Positions 1-9,292 of a stretch of DNA of 34,045 bases are shown in pieces. Every line of letters starts with the position of its first letter. Position 1 is the stretch's first letter. Where the stretch lies: NCBI GenBank assembly GCA_020427635.1, contig JAGQOH010000036.1, forward strand, positions 1 through 34,045. The letters run 5' to 3'. Below the pieces are notes generated by a model. The model was given only the letters and a program-made list of their open reading frames with translations, searched no databases and was not told the origin of the DNA. The stretch comes from Phycisphaerales bacterium. GTDB lineage: Bacteria > Planctomycetota > Phycisphaerae > Phycisphaerales > UBA1924. A program made the translations under genes and the position numbers.

Positions 1-736
<736 letters not shown>

Positions 737-1238
737 AACACGCCGTCGTTGCATCTTGCGATACACCAACGCCCTGCCGCCTGACATGCAAAGCACCAAT
801 ACGATTTGTTCACTCAGGTCTTTGCTCGCTCGATGAAAGCCAAACTTCATGGCGCCCCGTTGTGGCAGCGCCCATTTGGCATCAATTGCCCGCTTGGTCC
901 TGCTCGCCCACACTCCAAAGAGCGTGTACCAGCAGGCCATGCGTTACAAATCATCTTGCCGATGACACCACGCCAACCCACGCACCGACACGCGTACTGC
1001 GCTTGCGCGCTGCACAATGCCTTGCGTGCTTGCCGGGCGTCATCACCTTGGCAAATCACACGATATCCGGTTGTCAGAGAGCGACGGATGACCCCGGCAT
1101 CTGCCGGTCGCCAACCGCTGTGCTGTCGCACCACCTGCCCCTTTGCCAAAGTGCAGGGTCGCCAATGATACTGAAGTTGCCGCCGGCGTCAAGCGGCCCA
1201 GATCGGGTCGGGACCGGGTGTTGACAACATTTCGGAAA
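737..1238 (-). other. 23S leader / intergenic stretch with no convincing gene
   Basis: About 500 bp between the 23S 5' end and the stop codon of the upstream protein gene. I see no tRNA, no 16S sequence and no ORF with a plausible start or family. It probably holds the rRNA promoter, leader and the 5' strand of the 23S processing stem. A small GC hairpin (CCGGC-ATCT-GCCGG, 1094-1107) lies in it but has no T-tract. A poor promoter-like pair on the minus strand (TTTGTA at 950-945, TACACG at 928-923, 16-bp spacing) is the best I can find and is weak. No terminator for the upstream operon is evident, so read-through into the 23S leader cannot be excluded. Confidence 0.5.
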
Positions 1239-3380
1239 CTACTCCCCGCCGGTCGGCGTGGGGCCTGTCGGGCGCTCGTCCCGACGGCGTTCGTCGCGGT
1301 TGGGGGGCTGGCGGTCGCGCTGCCCCGACCTCGAAGAAGAGCCGACCGACGCCCCGCCGGGCTGATACTTGGGCTCACCAAGCGTGCCGACGGCCCCATG
1401 GCGCGCCGACTCGGCGTATTGCAGCCGGTCATCGGAGTCCTCATCGGTTGCCGGATCGCGGACCACGACCTCGCCATCAGTGGCCAGGAAGACGTTGACC
1501 CAGCGCTCCCCGCCCCCCGCCTCTGCGACCGCCACGTCCAGCAGTTGGGTGTCGCTTTGGAAATCCAACGCGCGTGGGGACGGCTCCTGCCCGGTCACTA
1601 CGGTCATTTCCTTGGCGGTGTCGGTCTCCAGCGTGAAGGTGCGCAGGGTGTCCGGCAATTCCAGACGCGCCTCAACGGGCTCGCCAGGGGCCAAGCTGAG
1701 CTCGGCCATGCGCCAGTAGCCGTAGTAGAACCGGAAGACTTCGATGGTCGCGGTCGTTCGGTCGCCAATGCTCGCGAGTCCGCCGCCGTCGCTGCCTGAG
1801 GTGACGAAGTACATCGACTGTCGCGGCACGTTGATCGGAGGTGACCAGTTTGTGGGCTCGCTTGTGAGGACAGGCGCGGTGGTTTGTGCCGCCTGCGCTG
1901 CGGGCACCTGGTCGGCCTTGCCAAACAGTGGATTGGTCACCTGAACCCGCAGGGCGTAGCGATAGGTCTCGCCCGGTTGGGCCGTGATGTCGTGCCCCCA
2001 AAGGGTGATCGTGCTTGCGGTCTCATCATTGAGCGCCAGGTTGTCTTCCTCAAACTGGCCTTGGGCACCCTGCAGCGGCAGGCCCGCGGGGTCAAACCCC
2101 AGATCCGCAAGCTCTTGGTCCAAGCGAGCGAGCTCCTCGCGCGCCGTGTTGAGACGGGCCTCGAGACGCTCTTTCGATTGCTTGTTGTCCTCGGAAGTAC
2201 GAGATCGATCCCGGCTTGGTTTGCGCGCGCCTCCGCCACCACCCGTGGGGATGACTTGCGCGCCTGGAGCTGCGGTCCCTTTCTTGCCGAAGGGCGCTTT
2301 CGTTGGCGCCGACGGGACAGTGGGGCCGACGTCTCCACGCGGTCCACGGTCACTGCCCGACGGCGTCGTGGATCCAGGCGTCGCATTCTTCGCGGGGTTG
2401 AGCAGTTTCTCGATGCGGGCGATGTCCGCGGCGACACCTCGGCGTTGGCGCACGAGCAAGTCGCGCTGGCGCGTGACCTCCTCAGAAAATCCGCTTGCAA
2501 GGATCTGGCTTGGCCAGGTCCAGGCGTCGCCTGAAATCACTGGATAGAACGCGGGTCGACGCAAGGCCTGACGCTGATCGCGCGCAGTCGCAAGGAGATC
2601 GGTCAGCAATTCCTGCGGCTTTAGGTTCGGATCGTCAAGTCGATCGCGCAGGGACACATTGCCGGGCAGCTCGCCAATGACTTGCTGCTCAACCCAGCCT
2701 CCCGATGAATCCAGTCGCTCGCGCACGATGTCAACTGCAAGAACCTCAACCGTATCGGTGAAGTTGCGCGGCAACTGGGCCTCATTGTCCGGAAACGCCA
2801 TGAGGTCCTTGCGGAAACTTGCCACATCGAAGCTGCCTTGTACCGTCACCCAGAATGCGTCATAGGGCTGTTGCGCCGGCACGTAGCTTGAGAGTTCCGG
2901 GTGTGCCGCGAGCACGAGCGGATCGATCGTGCCGCCGTACAGGACTGCAACCGTGTCACTCACACTGGGCACCGAGGGCACGTGATATGGGTTGTCTGCG
3001 AGCGTGGTGTTTGTGTTGTCGATGGGTTGCGCGTCGATTGGCGTCACTGCGGCGCCCTGGCCCAAGTTGCCCAGGTAGGCGAGCGGGGCCTTGGTGGGCG
3101 AAGCCTCGCGCAGCGGCGCCAGGAATGTCTGGGCACTTGGCTCGGGCGGCAGGTCGACGGCGACAGTGGTCGGGTCGTCGAGGCGGGCCATGACACCCTT
3201 GGCTTCCAGTTCGATCTTGTTGGCGATCTTCGATGGCGCAACCTTGTCCTTGTCGATCTGGACCTGGTTGGGTTCGCGCAGGAACTGGGCCGCGAAAACG
3301 CCCAGAAACACCGCAATGAACACGATGAGCACCACCTTCTCGATGTGCTGCTCAATGATGCCAATCCCCTTGACCTTCAT
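1239..3380 (-). CDS. Single-pass membrane protein, third gene of PilM-type operon (unknown family)
   Basis: This 713-residue protein is not a family I recognise. It has a short cytoplasmic N-terminus and one strong membrane segment at about residues 15-33 (VVLIVFIAVFLGVFAAQF), then a large presumably periplasmic part. That part holds two coiled-coil stretches (about 297-327 and 393-423) separated by a Pro/Gly/Ser-rich linker with an IPTGGGGGARK run, a beta-rich region, and a charged disordered C-terminus ending in PTGPTPTGGE. The ATG at 3380 is preferred over an in-frame GTG at 3383, because GGGAG sits 6 bases before the ATG. It follows the second operon gene by about 40 bp and precedes the 23S leader. 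From position, anchor topology and coiled coils, it may be a PilO/PilP-like partner of the PilM protein; this is inference. Confidence 0.8.
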   Translation of the reverse strand: MKVKGIGIIEQHIEKVVLIVFIAVFLGVFAAQFLREPNQVQIDKDKVAPSKIANKIELEAKGVMARLDDPTTVAVDLPPEPSAQTFLAPLREASPTKAPLAYLGNLGQGAAVTPIDAQPIDNTNTTLADNPYHVPSVPSVSDTVAVLYGGTIDPLVLAAHPELSSYVPAQQPYDAFWVTVQGSFDVASFRKDLMAFPDNEAQLPRNFTDTVEVLAVDIVRERLDSSGGWVEQQVIGELPGNVSLRDRLDDPNLKPQELLTDLLATARDQRQALRRPAFYPVISGDAWTWPSQILASGFSEEVTRQRDLLVRQRRGVAADIARIEKLLNPAKNATPGSTTPSGSDRGPRGDVGPTVPSAPTKAPFGKKGTAAPGAQVIPTGGGGGARKPSRDRSRTSEDNKQSKERLEARLNTAREELARLDQELADLGFDPAGLPLQGAQGQFEEDNLALNDETASTITLWGHDITAQPGETYRYALRVQVTNPLFGKADQVPAAQAAQTTAPVLTSEPTNWSPPINVPRQSMYFVTSGSDGGGLASIGDRTTATIEVFRFYYGYWRMAELSLAPGEPVEARLELPDTLRTFTLETDTAKEMTVVTGQEPSPRALDFQSDTQLLDVAVAEAGGGERWVNVFLATDGEVVVRDPATDEDSDDRLQYAESARHGAVGTLGEPKYQPGGASVGSSSRSGQRDRQPPNRDERRRDERPTGPTPTGGE

Positions 3381-3423
3381 CACACACTCCCGGTCGGCCC
3401 ATTGGCCAGACCTCTTGGATCAC

Positions 3424-4698
3424 TCAGAAGCCTGAATCCGCCGCGTCGTTGTTGGTGTTGTTGTCACTGGTGGGCAGCCCCATGTCCGCACGCACATCCG
3501 GCGGCAGGAGCGGCTCGATCCACGAACGAATCCAGATGGTCTCGACATCGAGCGTCAAGTGCATGACGCTGCGATCGCCATAGTCAAAGCCTGTTCGCAG
3601 ATCAGGCGCGGCGTCGTGCCACGTCGCTTCAACATTCGTCACGCCCATGAAGTCGGTCGTGGAGAACGCGGAGATGACGGTATTGACGGATGCCGCATCG
3701 ACGATCATCTCGACGCGCGCCGTGCGCCGGTCGTACAACGGATTGCCGCCTGCGCGCCCGGTGGGCGAGACTTTGAAATTGCGCTCGAGCGTCTGCGCCA
3801 AAGAACCGGTCTTCACTTTCTCTGCGGGTAGCGGATCGACCGCCACCTTGAGCAAGCGCTTCACTGGGGCATCGACCACGGTGAGCCAACCCGTGGGGCC
3901 GGTGTTGGCGCGTTCGATGGCCGACACGACATCCTGATGCACCCAGAGCGCATTTTGCCAATCCCAGAACAGCCGCTGATACTCATCAAGTTTGGGCAGG
4001 TTGTCGGGCTCGGGCACTTCTATCAGCTTGGTAAACGCGGTGGTGTCGGCATAGAAGCTCGCGCGCTTCGCCGCCGAGCGATAGGTCTCGAGGCGCGCCT
4101 CGATCAGGTCCTGCTCAATCTTGGCAAGTTCTTCGTCGGTGACCTTTTCTGCGCGGTTCGATTCGATCTTGTCAACCTCGCGGGCCTTGCGCTGCTCGAG
4201 GATGCGCAGCACCGAGCCGGGATCAGGCGGCGAGCCGGCATGCGCCTTTTCCAACAGCTTCTTGTGAGCCTCGGGCCATGCACGAACCATCTCGGCCGTC
4301 AGGCGGACACGGGCGCTTTCGTCGGCGGGCTTCGGGAAGAGCCCTTCGACCAGCACCGTCTTGCCCGCGCGATTGCGATTGACGACGCGCTCGCGAGCTT
4401 CATCGGACAACGCCGAAAGCTCTTCCAGTCGCCTGGCAACTGCTTCTGTAGTTGCGTCATTGGGGATCGCGCGCACGCTGATGGCTTGTTCGCTCGGATC
4501 GAGCGAGGGGACTTCATAGTTCACAGAAATCGAGCTCAGATCCTTCATGACGCCAGAGACTTCGTTGTTCAGGCGTTCGCGCAAGCTCTTGTTCATGCCG
4601 GCGCTAAAGAAGATCATGATTGGCACCGCGACAAGCGCTACGAACAAGCACAGCACGATGAAGAGGTTTGACTTGATCCAGGGCATGAGCTTCTTCAT
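3424..4698 (-). CDS. Single-pass membrane protein, PilN/PilO-like by context
   Basis: This 424-residue protein has a basic N-terminus (MKKLMPWIK), a strong membrane segment at about 11-32, then a helical, charged region (about 60-240) likely to be coiled coil. A more globular C-terminal part follows, with alternating strand/helix character (around RVEMIVDAASVNTVISAF). The pattern of short cytoplasmic tail, one helix, coiled coil and ferredoxin-like C-terminus is that of PilN/PilO/GspL-M inner-membrane assembly proteins, but I see no diagnostic motif, so the assignment rests on topology and context. The ATG overlaps the stop of the PilM gene by four bases (ATGA), which indicates translational coupling. 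The C-terminus is Asn/Asp-rich (SDNNTNNDAADSGF). Confidence 0.82.
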   Translation of the reverse strand: MKKLMPWIKSNLFIVLCLFVALVAVPIMIFFSAGMNKSLRERLNNEVSGVMKDLSSISVNYEVPSLDPSEQAISVRAIPNDATTEAVARRLEELSALSDEARERVVNRNRAGKTVLVEGLFPKPADESARVRLTAEMVRAWPEAHKKLLEKAHAGSPPDPGSVLRILEQRKAREVDKIESNRAEKVTDEELAKIEQDLIEARLETYRSAAKRASFYADTTAFTKLIEVPEPDNLPKLDEYQRLFWDWQNALWVHQDVVSAIERANTGPTGWLTVVDAPVKRLLKVAVDPLPAEKVKTGSLAQTLERNFKVSPTGRAGGNPLYDRRTARVEMIVDAASVNTVISAFSTTDFMGVTNVEATWHDAAPDLRTGFDYGDRSVMHLTLDVETIWIRSWIEPLLPPDVRADMGLPTSDNNTNNDAADSGF

Positions 4699-6815
4699 GA
4701 CACGTCCTCCGCCGTTGCCGCCTCTGCACGCACTTCAGGCGGCGCTGACGGATCCTTCAATTGCACGACCCAGGAGAGCGTGTACCGAATGACCTCGCGC
4801 GCGGGGTCCAGTTCCGGCGCAGACCCGGGCAATGGCGCCAGGCCATCGACCCCAGTGCCGCCTGCAGCCGGGGCAGCTCCACGCGGAGCGGCTCGACGGC
4901 CACCCCCAAATGGATCTGCGGCGTCCCGTCGACGCTCGTCGCGTCCGCCACCTGCGCCGCCAGGATCGGGCGCGGCCGGCTCGGCATTGGCAATCGGGCC
5001 TCGCACGACTTCTCGTTGCACATCGTCGGCTTTGGGGGGGGCCTCATAGTTGAAGGGGCCGCCTTCCTGTGCTGCCTGGTCGCGCAGCCAAGTCAGGAGC
5101 GTTTCGTCCACAAAGGGCAGCCCGCCATCGTTTTGCGTGTCAACGGAAAGGGTGACCCGAACGGCGCCGAATTGTCCTGCGGTGATCTCGCCAGGGGCGG
5201 CGTCGTTCCCGCCCGACGAGCCCCGCGTGTTCCGCGCCGGCGGCGCGGAAGGCCGCTCGTCTCGTCCGCCACCCCACCCTGCATCACCCGGCGGCGGAGG
5301 CGGAGGCGTGCGCCGATCCTGCGACTCTTTGGGAAGCGCAGCTGCGGGCACCTTCTCGCCAGCGCCGGTGAACTGCATCGACAGGCCCCGGAACGCAAAG
5401 GCGTCGCCATCGGGGCCGCCAGCATCGCGCACCGAGGCTGCGGCGCTGCCGAGCATCGCATTCACTTCATTGAGCAAGTCGGGATAGAGATCACGCCCTG
5501 CGGTGAGATGGGCGATGTTCGCGGGCGCGAAGGCAATGGTGTGAGCCTTCGCGGCTTCGTCCCACTTGCGCTTTGCGTCTGCGCCCTTACTCTTGACCTG
5601 GCGCACTTGCGGCAAGTTGTCGACCTGCGACGCGTTGGCGTTGTCGAGGAACGGCCTCAGGAACGACACGCCGCCCGCCGCCAGACCAATTGCAGCGGCA
5701 GTGACGAACCATGGTGTCTTGCGCTTCCACATGGCCTGGCGAATGACCGAGGTGGGCATGAGGTTCGCCGCGATAGGTGAATAGCCAAGCCCCTGCAGCG
5801 CAAGCCCATAGGCGGTGACGAGGTTGACCGACGCGGCTTCGAAATCCGTCCCCGCAGCGCCTTCGAGCGACGCTTGGCGGAAGCGATCGAGTCGCGCGAC
5901 ATCAATGCCAAGTTGTTGCGCAAGCAACTTGCGCAAGCCAAAGAGCTTGAAGGTTGAGCCAACGCCGATGAGGCGCTCGATCTGCGCATCAGGATGGGTG
6001 TCGCGGTAGTAGTTGATCGACCGCTTTACTTCGTCGACAAAGTCCACGAAAACAGGCTTCAAAGCCTGAAAAACATGCTTCTTGTACTTGCTGGTCTCCG
6101 CCTCGGCCTTGAGCTTCTCAGCCTTTGTGTATGTGAGTTTGAAGGTCTCGGCGATCGCTTCGGTGAAGGCGTGCCCGCCCACCGGGAAGGTGCGAATCCA
6201 GACGCGCCCGCGCTCGCCAATGATGAGGTCGGTCGCAGTGGTGCCGATGTCGAGGACGATGGTGCCGGGCGTGCGCTCGGTGAACGCGAAGTCATATGCG
6301 ACTGCGTTGTACGCCGCGACTGGCGAGATGGTGATCGCATCAGGCGTGAGCCCAGCGCCGCCCCAAAGGGCAAGTCGCTCGGCGATGCGCTCGCGGGTCA
6401 TCGCGAAGATGCCCACTTCGATCTCAGGTGAGTCTTCCGAGCGGAACAACTGATAGTCCCACTCGACCTCCTCGATCGGGAAGGGGATCTGCTGGACCGC
6501 TTCGAACTTCACCAGGTTGGCGACGCCCTTGGGATCGACAGGGGGCAGCTTGGCGAAGCGCGCAAAGGCGGTGTGCCCGGGCACGGAGACGACCGTGGTC
6601 GAGCCGCGCAACTCATCGCCAAACTGGCTCATGAGCGCGCCAAGCGAGAGGCGCATGACCTCGTCGGGGTCGACATCGGGGGTGGAGAGGACGCGCTTGT
6701 GCGGCACGATGACGAAGTCGACGGCCTTGGGGCCCTCTGGGGACTTGATGAGCTTGACGGCCTTAATGGCCGCGGCCCCGATATCGATCCCCCAGGCCAC
6801 GCCTGATGAAGGCAT
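4695..6815 (-). CDS. pilM: PilM-family type IV pilus assembly ATPase fused to a PilN-like membrane region
   Basis: This 706-residue protein begins with a complete PilM (actin-like, FtsA/HSP70 fold) domain at about 1-345. It shows the first phosphate loop GIDIGAAAIKAV (9-20), the second VLDIGTTATDLII (187-199) and the adenosine-side motif LIGVGSTFKLFGLRKLL (282-298). PilM normally sits in the cytoplasm and binds the INLLP-like N-terminal motif of PilN. Here ANLMPTSVIRQ (350-360) follows directly, then a membrane helix (about 368-386) and some 320 residues that are Pro/Gly/Arg-rich (PPPPPP at about 535, many GGGRDE runs). The protein is therefore about twice the usual PilM length of 350. Start 6815 is chosen because GAGAGGAG lies 6 bases upstream; the ORF extends 14 codons further without a better site. 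It is the first gene of the operon. Confidence 0.9.
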   Translation of the reverse strand: MPSSGVAWGIDIGAAAIKAVKLIKSPEGPKAVDFVIVPHKRVLSTPDVDPDEVMRLSLGALMSQFGDELRGSTTVVSVPGHTAFARFAKLPPVDPKGVANLVKFEAVQQIPFPIEEVEWDYQLFRSEDSPEIEVGIFAMTRERIAERLALWGGAGLTPDAITISPVAAYNAVAYDFAFTERTPGTIVLDIGTTATDLIIGERGRVWIRTFPVGGHAFTEAIAETFKLTYTKAEKLKAEAETSKYKKHVFQALKPVFVDFVDEVKRSINYYRDTHPDAQIERLIGVGSTFKLFGLRKLLAQQLGIDVARLDRFRQASLEGAAGTDFEAASVNLVTAYGLALQGLGYSPIAANLMPTSVIRQAMWKRKTPWFVTAAAIGLAAGGVSFLRPFLDNANASQVDNLPQVRQVKSKGADAKRKWDEAAKAHTIAFAPANIAHLTAGRDLYPDLLNEVNAMLGSAAASVRDAGGPDGDAFAFRGLSMQFTGAGEKVPAAALPKESQDRRTPPPPPPGDAGWGGGRDERPSAPPARNTRGSSGGNDAAPGEITAGQFGAVRVTLSVDTQNDGGLPFVDETLLTWLRDQAAQEGGPFNYEAPPKADDVQREVVRGPIANAEPAAPDPGGAGGGRDERRRDAADPFGGGRRAAPRGAAPAAGGTGVDGLAPLPGSAPELDPAREVIRYTLSWVVQLKDPSAPPEVRAEAATAEDVS

Positions 6816-6989
6816 GTGTGCTCCTCTCAAGGTGCTTCTGGCCGTCCATGACGGCAAACAGTCGGTGCGCTTCCCGGCGATCCCCCACCAGGTCCCGGAC
6901 GCAGATGGTACTGACCGCGCCCGCCCGTGGGGGCGCGGGTTCCGATACGGGAGGGGCGGGGCATCGGTTCGGCTTTGCAGGCGATCGGG

Positions 6990-7018
6990 TTCGCCTCAGT
7001 GCGTCGGCGCGGTACACT
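6990..7018 (+). promoter_or_regulatory. Candidate promoter for rpsA
   Basis: TTCGCC at 6990-6995 and TACACT at 7013-7018 have 17-bp spacing. The -10 matches 4/6 and the -35 3/6 of the sigma70 consensus. It would start transcription near 7025, giving a leader of about 100 nt before the rpsA ATG. The same TACACT hexamer also precedes argS and the subtilase gene in this window. Confidence 0.45.
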
Positions 7019-7055
7019 TGGGATTCTGGGTGACGTGGTGGGCGTCGCCTCGCGC

Positions 7056-7073
7056 TGTCGAGTTTGCTCGACA
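7056..7073 (+). promoter_or_regulatory. Perfect inverted repeat in the rpsA leader
   Basis: TGTCGAG-TTTG-CTCGACA forms a perfect 7-bp stem with a 4-nt loop, 51 nt before the rpsA start codon and downstream of the candidate promoter. It could be an RNA hairpin used in S1 feedback control of translation (S1 is autoregulated in E. coli) or a DNA operator. No T-run follows, so it is not a terminator. Confidence 0.45.
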
Positions 7074-7124
7074 ACGATCCAACACCAAGCGTCAGACCCG
7101 CGCAAACCAGCCAGCCAAGCCCCA

Positions 7125-8612
7125 ATGGACAACCAACCGCAGACCCCAGATCAGGCCCCGGCGCACGAGCCGCAGGGCGCGCCCGCTCCCACACCAGTCG
7201 CCACCACGCAGGACACTGCCAGCGCGCCGGTTGAATTGAGTGCCGATTTGGCCGCCGCGGCCAACGCGGCGATGGAACAGGCGACGCTCGGGACTGACGC
7301 GGATCCGAAGCAGGACGCGCCCCACCACGAGATCCCTGCTGAATTGCAACAGGGCTCCAAGGCGCCGGGCGGCATTCGCGGGCCGCGCGTGGTGCAAGGC
7401 GGGCGTGAGTATCGCGAGGGCACTGTCGTGTCCGTCGGGCCTGATGACATCTTCATCGAGTTTGGTCCGAAGTCCCTGGGTGTGCTGCCGCGCATCCAGT
7501 TCAAGGACCAGGCCTCGGGTGAGGAGAAGGACCTGCCCACGGTAGGCGGCAAGTTCGAAGTGGTCGTCGACCGCTATGAACCCTCCGAGAGCCTGTATAT
7601 CTGCTCGCGCCCGGGGGTCGTGCAGAAGGCCGACTGGGAGATGCTGCAGATCGGGCAAACGGTCGAGGCGCGCGTCACGGGTACGAACAAGGGCGGACTG
7701 GAACTGGAAGTCGCGCAACACCGCGCCTTCATGCCCGCATCGCTTGTGTCAGATCGACGCATCGCGGATATGTCAGTGTTTGTGGGCGAAAAGATGGCCT
7801 GCAAGGTGGCCAAGGTCGATCGCTCGGGCAAAGGCAACATCGTGCTCGATCGGCGCGCGATCCTCGATGAGGAGAAAAAGCAGCGCGCCGGCGAATTGAA
7901 GGACAAGCTCAACGTCGGCGACACCGTCGAAGGCACGGTCAAGAGTGTGGTGCAATTTGGCGCATTCGTCGACATTGGCGGCATCGATGGCCTGCTGCAC
8001 ATCTCCGACATTTCGCACGATCGTGTGCGCAAAGTCGAAGACCACATCAAGGAAGGCCAGACGGTTCAGGTGCAGATCCTGAAGCTCGACTGGGACAAGG
8101 GCCGCCACTCGCTTGGCATGAAGCAGTTGCAGGCCGACCCATTCCAAACTGGTGTGGGCGAAATGAAAGAGGGCGATGTGGTGCAAGGCCGCATCACGAA
8201 GCTCGCGGAATTTGGCGCCTTCATCGAGATCGCGCCGGGGATCGAGGGGCTCGCGCACATTTCCGAGCTCGAGTGGCGGCGCGTTGAGAAGACTTCCGAC
8301 GTCGTGCAGCCCAACCAAGTGCTGCCCGTGAAGATCCTCAAGATCGACCCTGACAAGAAGAAGATCAGCCTCTCGGTGAAGCAAGCCAAGGAGCGCCCAG
8401 AGCCACGCGGTGGCGGCGCTCCGCGCGGGCGCGGCAAGGGCCGAGGCGAGCGCGACGATCGCACACCCGAGGAAATCCTCAAGGAAACGCCGGCGTTGCG
8501 CCGCATGCGCGAAAAAGCCCAGCAAAAGGGCAACAAGAAGGCTGGCAAGGGCCAGGGCGGCTTGGGCGAGGGCGGCGGCCTTGGGCTGTCATTGGGCGAT
8601 CTGAAGCTCTAA
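7125..8612 (+). CDS. rpsA: 30S ribosomal protein S1
   Basis: This 495-residue protein contains four S1 (OB-fold) RNA-binding repeats at about 94-160, 175-250, 262-335 and 346-420. The third and fourth are the most canonical (GDTVEGTVKSVVQFGAFVD, GLLHISDIS; GDVVQGRITKLAEFGAFIE, GLAHISELE). S1 binds mRNA and helps load it on the small subunit. The N-terminal about 90 residues are low-complexity (Pro/Gln/Ala), and the C-terminal about 75 are basic and Gly-rich (RGRGKGRGERDDR). E. coli S1 has six repeats; four is usual for shorter S1 types. The ATG at 7125 is chosen because upstream codons in the frame are low-quality and the repeats lie well downstream. It has no Shine-Dalgarno sequence, as is often seen for rpsA. 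Confidence 0.93.
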   Translation: MDNQPQTPDQAPAHEPQGAPAPTPVATTQDTASAPVELSADLAAAANAAMEQATLGTDADPKQDAPHHEIPAELQQGSKAPGGIRGPRVVQGGREYREGTVVSVGPDDIFIEFGPKSLGVLPRIQFKDQASGEEKDLPTVGGKFEVVVDRYEPSESLYICSRPGVVQKADWEMLQIGQTVEARVTGTNKGGLELEVAQHRAFMPASLVSDRRIADMSVFVGEKMACKVAKVDRSGKGNIVLDRRAILDEEKKQRAGELKDKLNVGDTVEGTVKSVVQFGAFVDIGGIDGLLHISDISHDRVRKVEDHIKEGQTVQVQILKLDWDKGRHSLGMKQLQADPFQTGVGEMKEGDVVQGRITKLAEFGAFIEIAPGIEGLAHISELEWRRVEKTSDVVQPNQVLPVKILKIDPDKKKISLSVKQAKERPEPRGGGAPRGRGKGRGERDDRTPEEILKETPALRRMREKAQQKGNKKAGKGQGGLGEGGGLGLSLGDLKL

Positions 8613-8616
8613 CCAT

Positions 8617-8637
8617 CGAACTTCAACATGAAGTTTG
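8617..8637 (+). other. Small hairpin after rpsA
   Basis: AACTTCA-ACA-TGAAGTT (8619-8635) is a perfect 7-bp stem, extendable by one G-T and one C-G pair, starting a few bases after the rpsA stop codon. It lacks a T-tract, so at best it is an mRNA 3'-end stabiliser or partial attenuator. Confidence 0.3.
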
Positions 8638-8673
8638 CGAGGTGGCGCCACCGCTTGGTCGATACCTGCGCTC

Positions 8674-9264
8674 ATGGCCTTCACACCTCAACCGGGCGAG
8701 CGGTACACGATCCGTCGCAAGATCCTCAAGCTGCTCGGCGCCGCGTTTCATATCTATGGCCCAGATGGCTCGGTCGTTGGATACTGCAAACAAAAGGCTT
8801 TCAAGCTCCGGGAAGACATCCGTCTCTACACAGACGAGTCATGCACGACCGAACTGCTCACCATGCGGGCCCGGCAGGTGATCGACTTTGGTGTCACCTT
8901 TGAGGTCACCCTCCCGGATGGCCAAGTGCTCGCGAGCATTCGGCGCAAGGGCTTGAAGTCCATGTTCCGCGACACGTGGCAGGTCTTTCTGCCCGGGCAG
9001 GACACGCCGCGCGCGACACTGCAGGAAGATTCCGCGCTGAAGGCGACGCTGCGCCGGCTGAATGATCTCGTCGCCACATTCGTGCCGCAGAGCTTTCATC
9101 TCACATCGAGTGATGGCCTTCAGATTGCGACGCTGCGACAGCACTTCAACCTGTTTGTCTATCGCCTTGGCGTCAAGATCGAGGCGGATGACCCCGTCCT
9201 CGACGAGCTGGTTGTACTTGCGCTGGGCTGCCTGATCGCCGCAATCGAAGGGCGGCAGAACTGA
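8674..9264 (+). CDS. LURP-one-related / tubby-like fold protein
   Basis: This 196-residue protein has the pattern of the LURP-one-related (LOR) family, a beta-barrel related to the tubby C-terminal domain. It opens with YTIRRKILKLLGAAFHIYG, followed by repeated strand pairs containing DG turns (GPDGSVVGYC, LPDGQVLASIRRK, SSDGLQIATLRQ), and ends with a hydrophobic helix (DELVVLALGCLIAAIE). In bacteria these proteins have no well-established role; membrane-lipid or scramblase-like functions have been suggested for the fold. The start MAFTPQPGE is chosen because the matching domain begins about 12 residues later; upstream in-frame Met codons add a poor-quality sequence. It lies between rpsA and argS on the same strand, with about 60 bp to rpsA and 28 bp to argS. 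Confidence 0.75.
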   Translation: MAFTPQPGERYTIRRKILKLLGAAFHIYGPDGSVVGYCKQKAFKLREDIRLYTDESCTTELLTMRARQVIDFGVTFEVTLPDGQVLASIRRKGLKSMFRDTWQVFLPGQDTPRATLQEDSALKATLRRLNDLVATFVPQSFHLTSSDGLQIATLRQHFNLFVYRLGVKIEADDPVLDELVVLALGCLIAAIEGRQN

Positions 9265-9278
9265 GCCCAGCTGTTCAT

Positions 9279-9284
9279 TACACT
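9279..9284 (+). promoter_or_regulatory. Candidate -10 element of argS (leaderless start)
   Basis: TACACT lies 8 bases before the GTG start of argS, so a transcript would begin at or next to the start codon. No Shine-Dalgarno sequence is present. The -35 region is poor (CAGAAC at 17-bp spacing), so this is tentative. Confidence 0.3.
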
Positions 9285-9292
9285 CTCGCCCC

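Larger units (their letters stand above)
6816..7124. other. Divergent intergenic region between pilM and rpsA
   Basis: This 309-bp stretch separates the minus-strand PilM operon from plus-strand rpsA. It contains a strong GC hairpin (CCGCGCCC at 6915-6922 pairing with GGGCGCGG at 6931-6938, 8-nt loop) without a T-tract, the candidate rpsA promoter, and a second perfect inverted repeat in the rpsA leader (both listed separately). I see no convincing minus-strand promoter for pilM; TACCAT near 6908-6913 is the nearest -10-like sequence. ORFs that run through here lack plausible starts. Confidence 0.6.
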
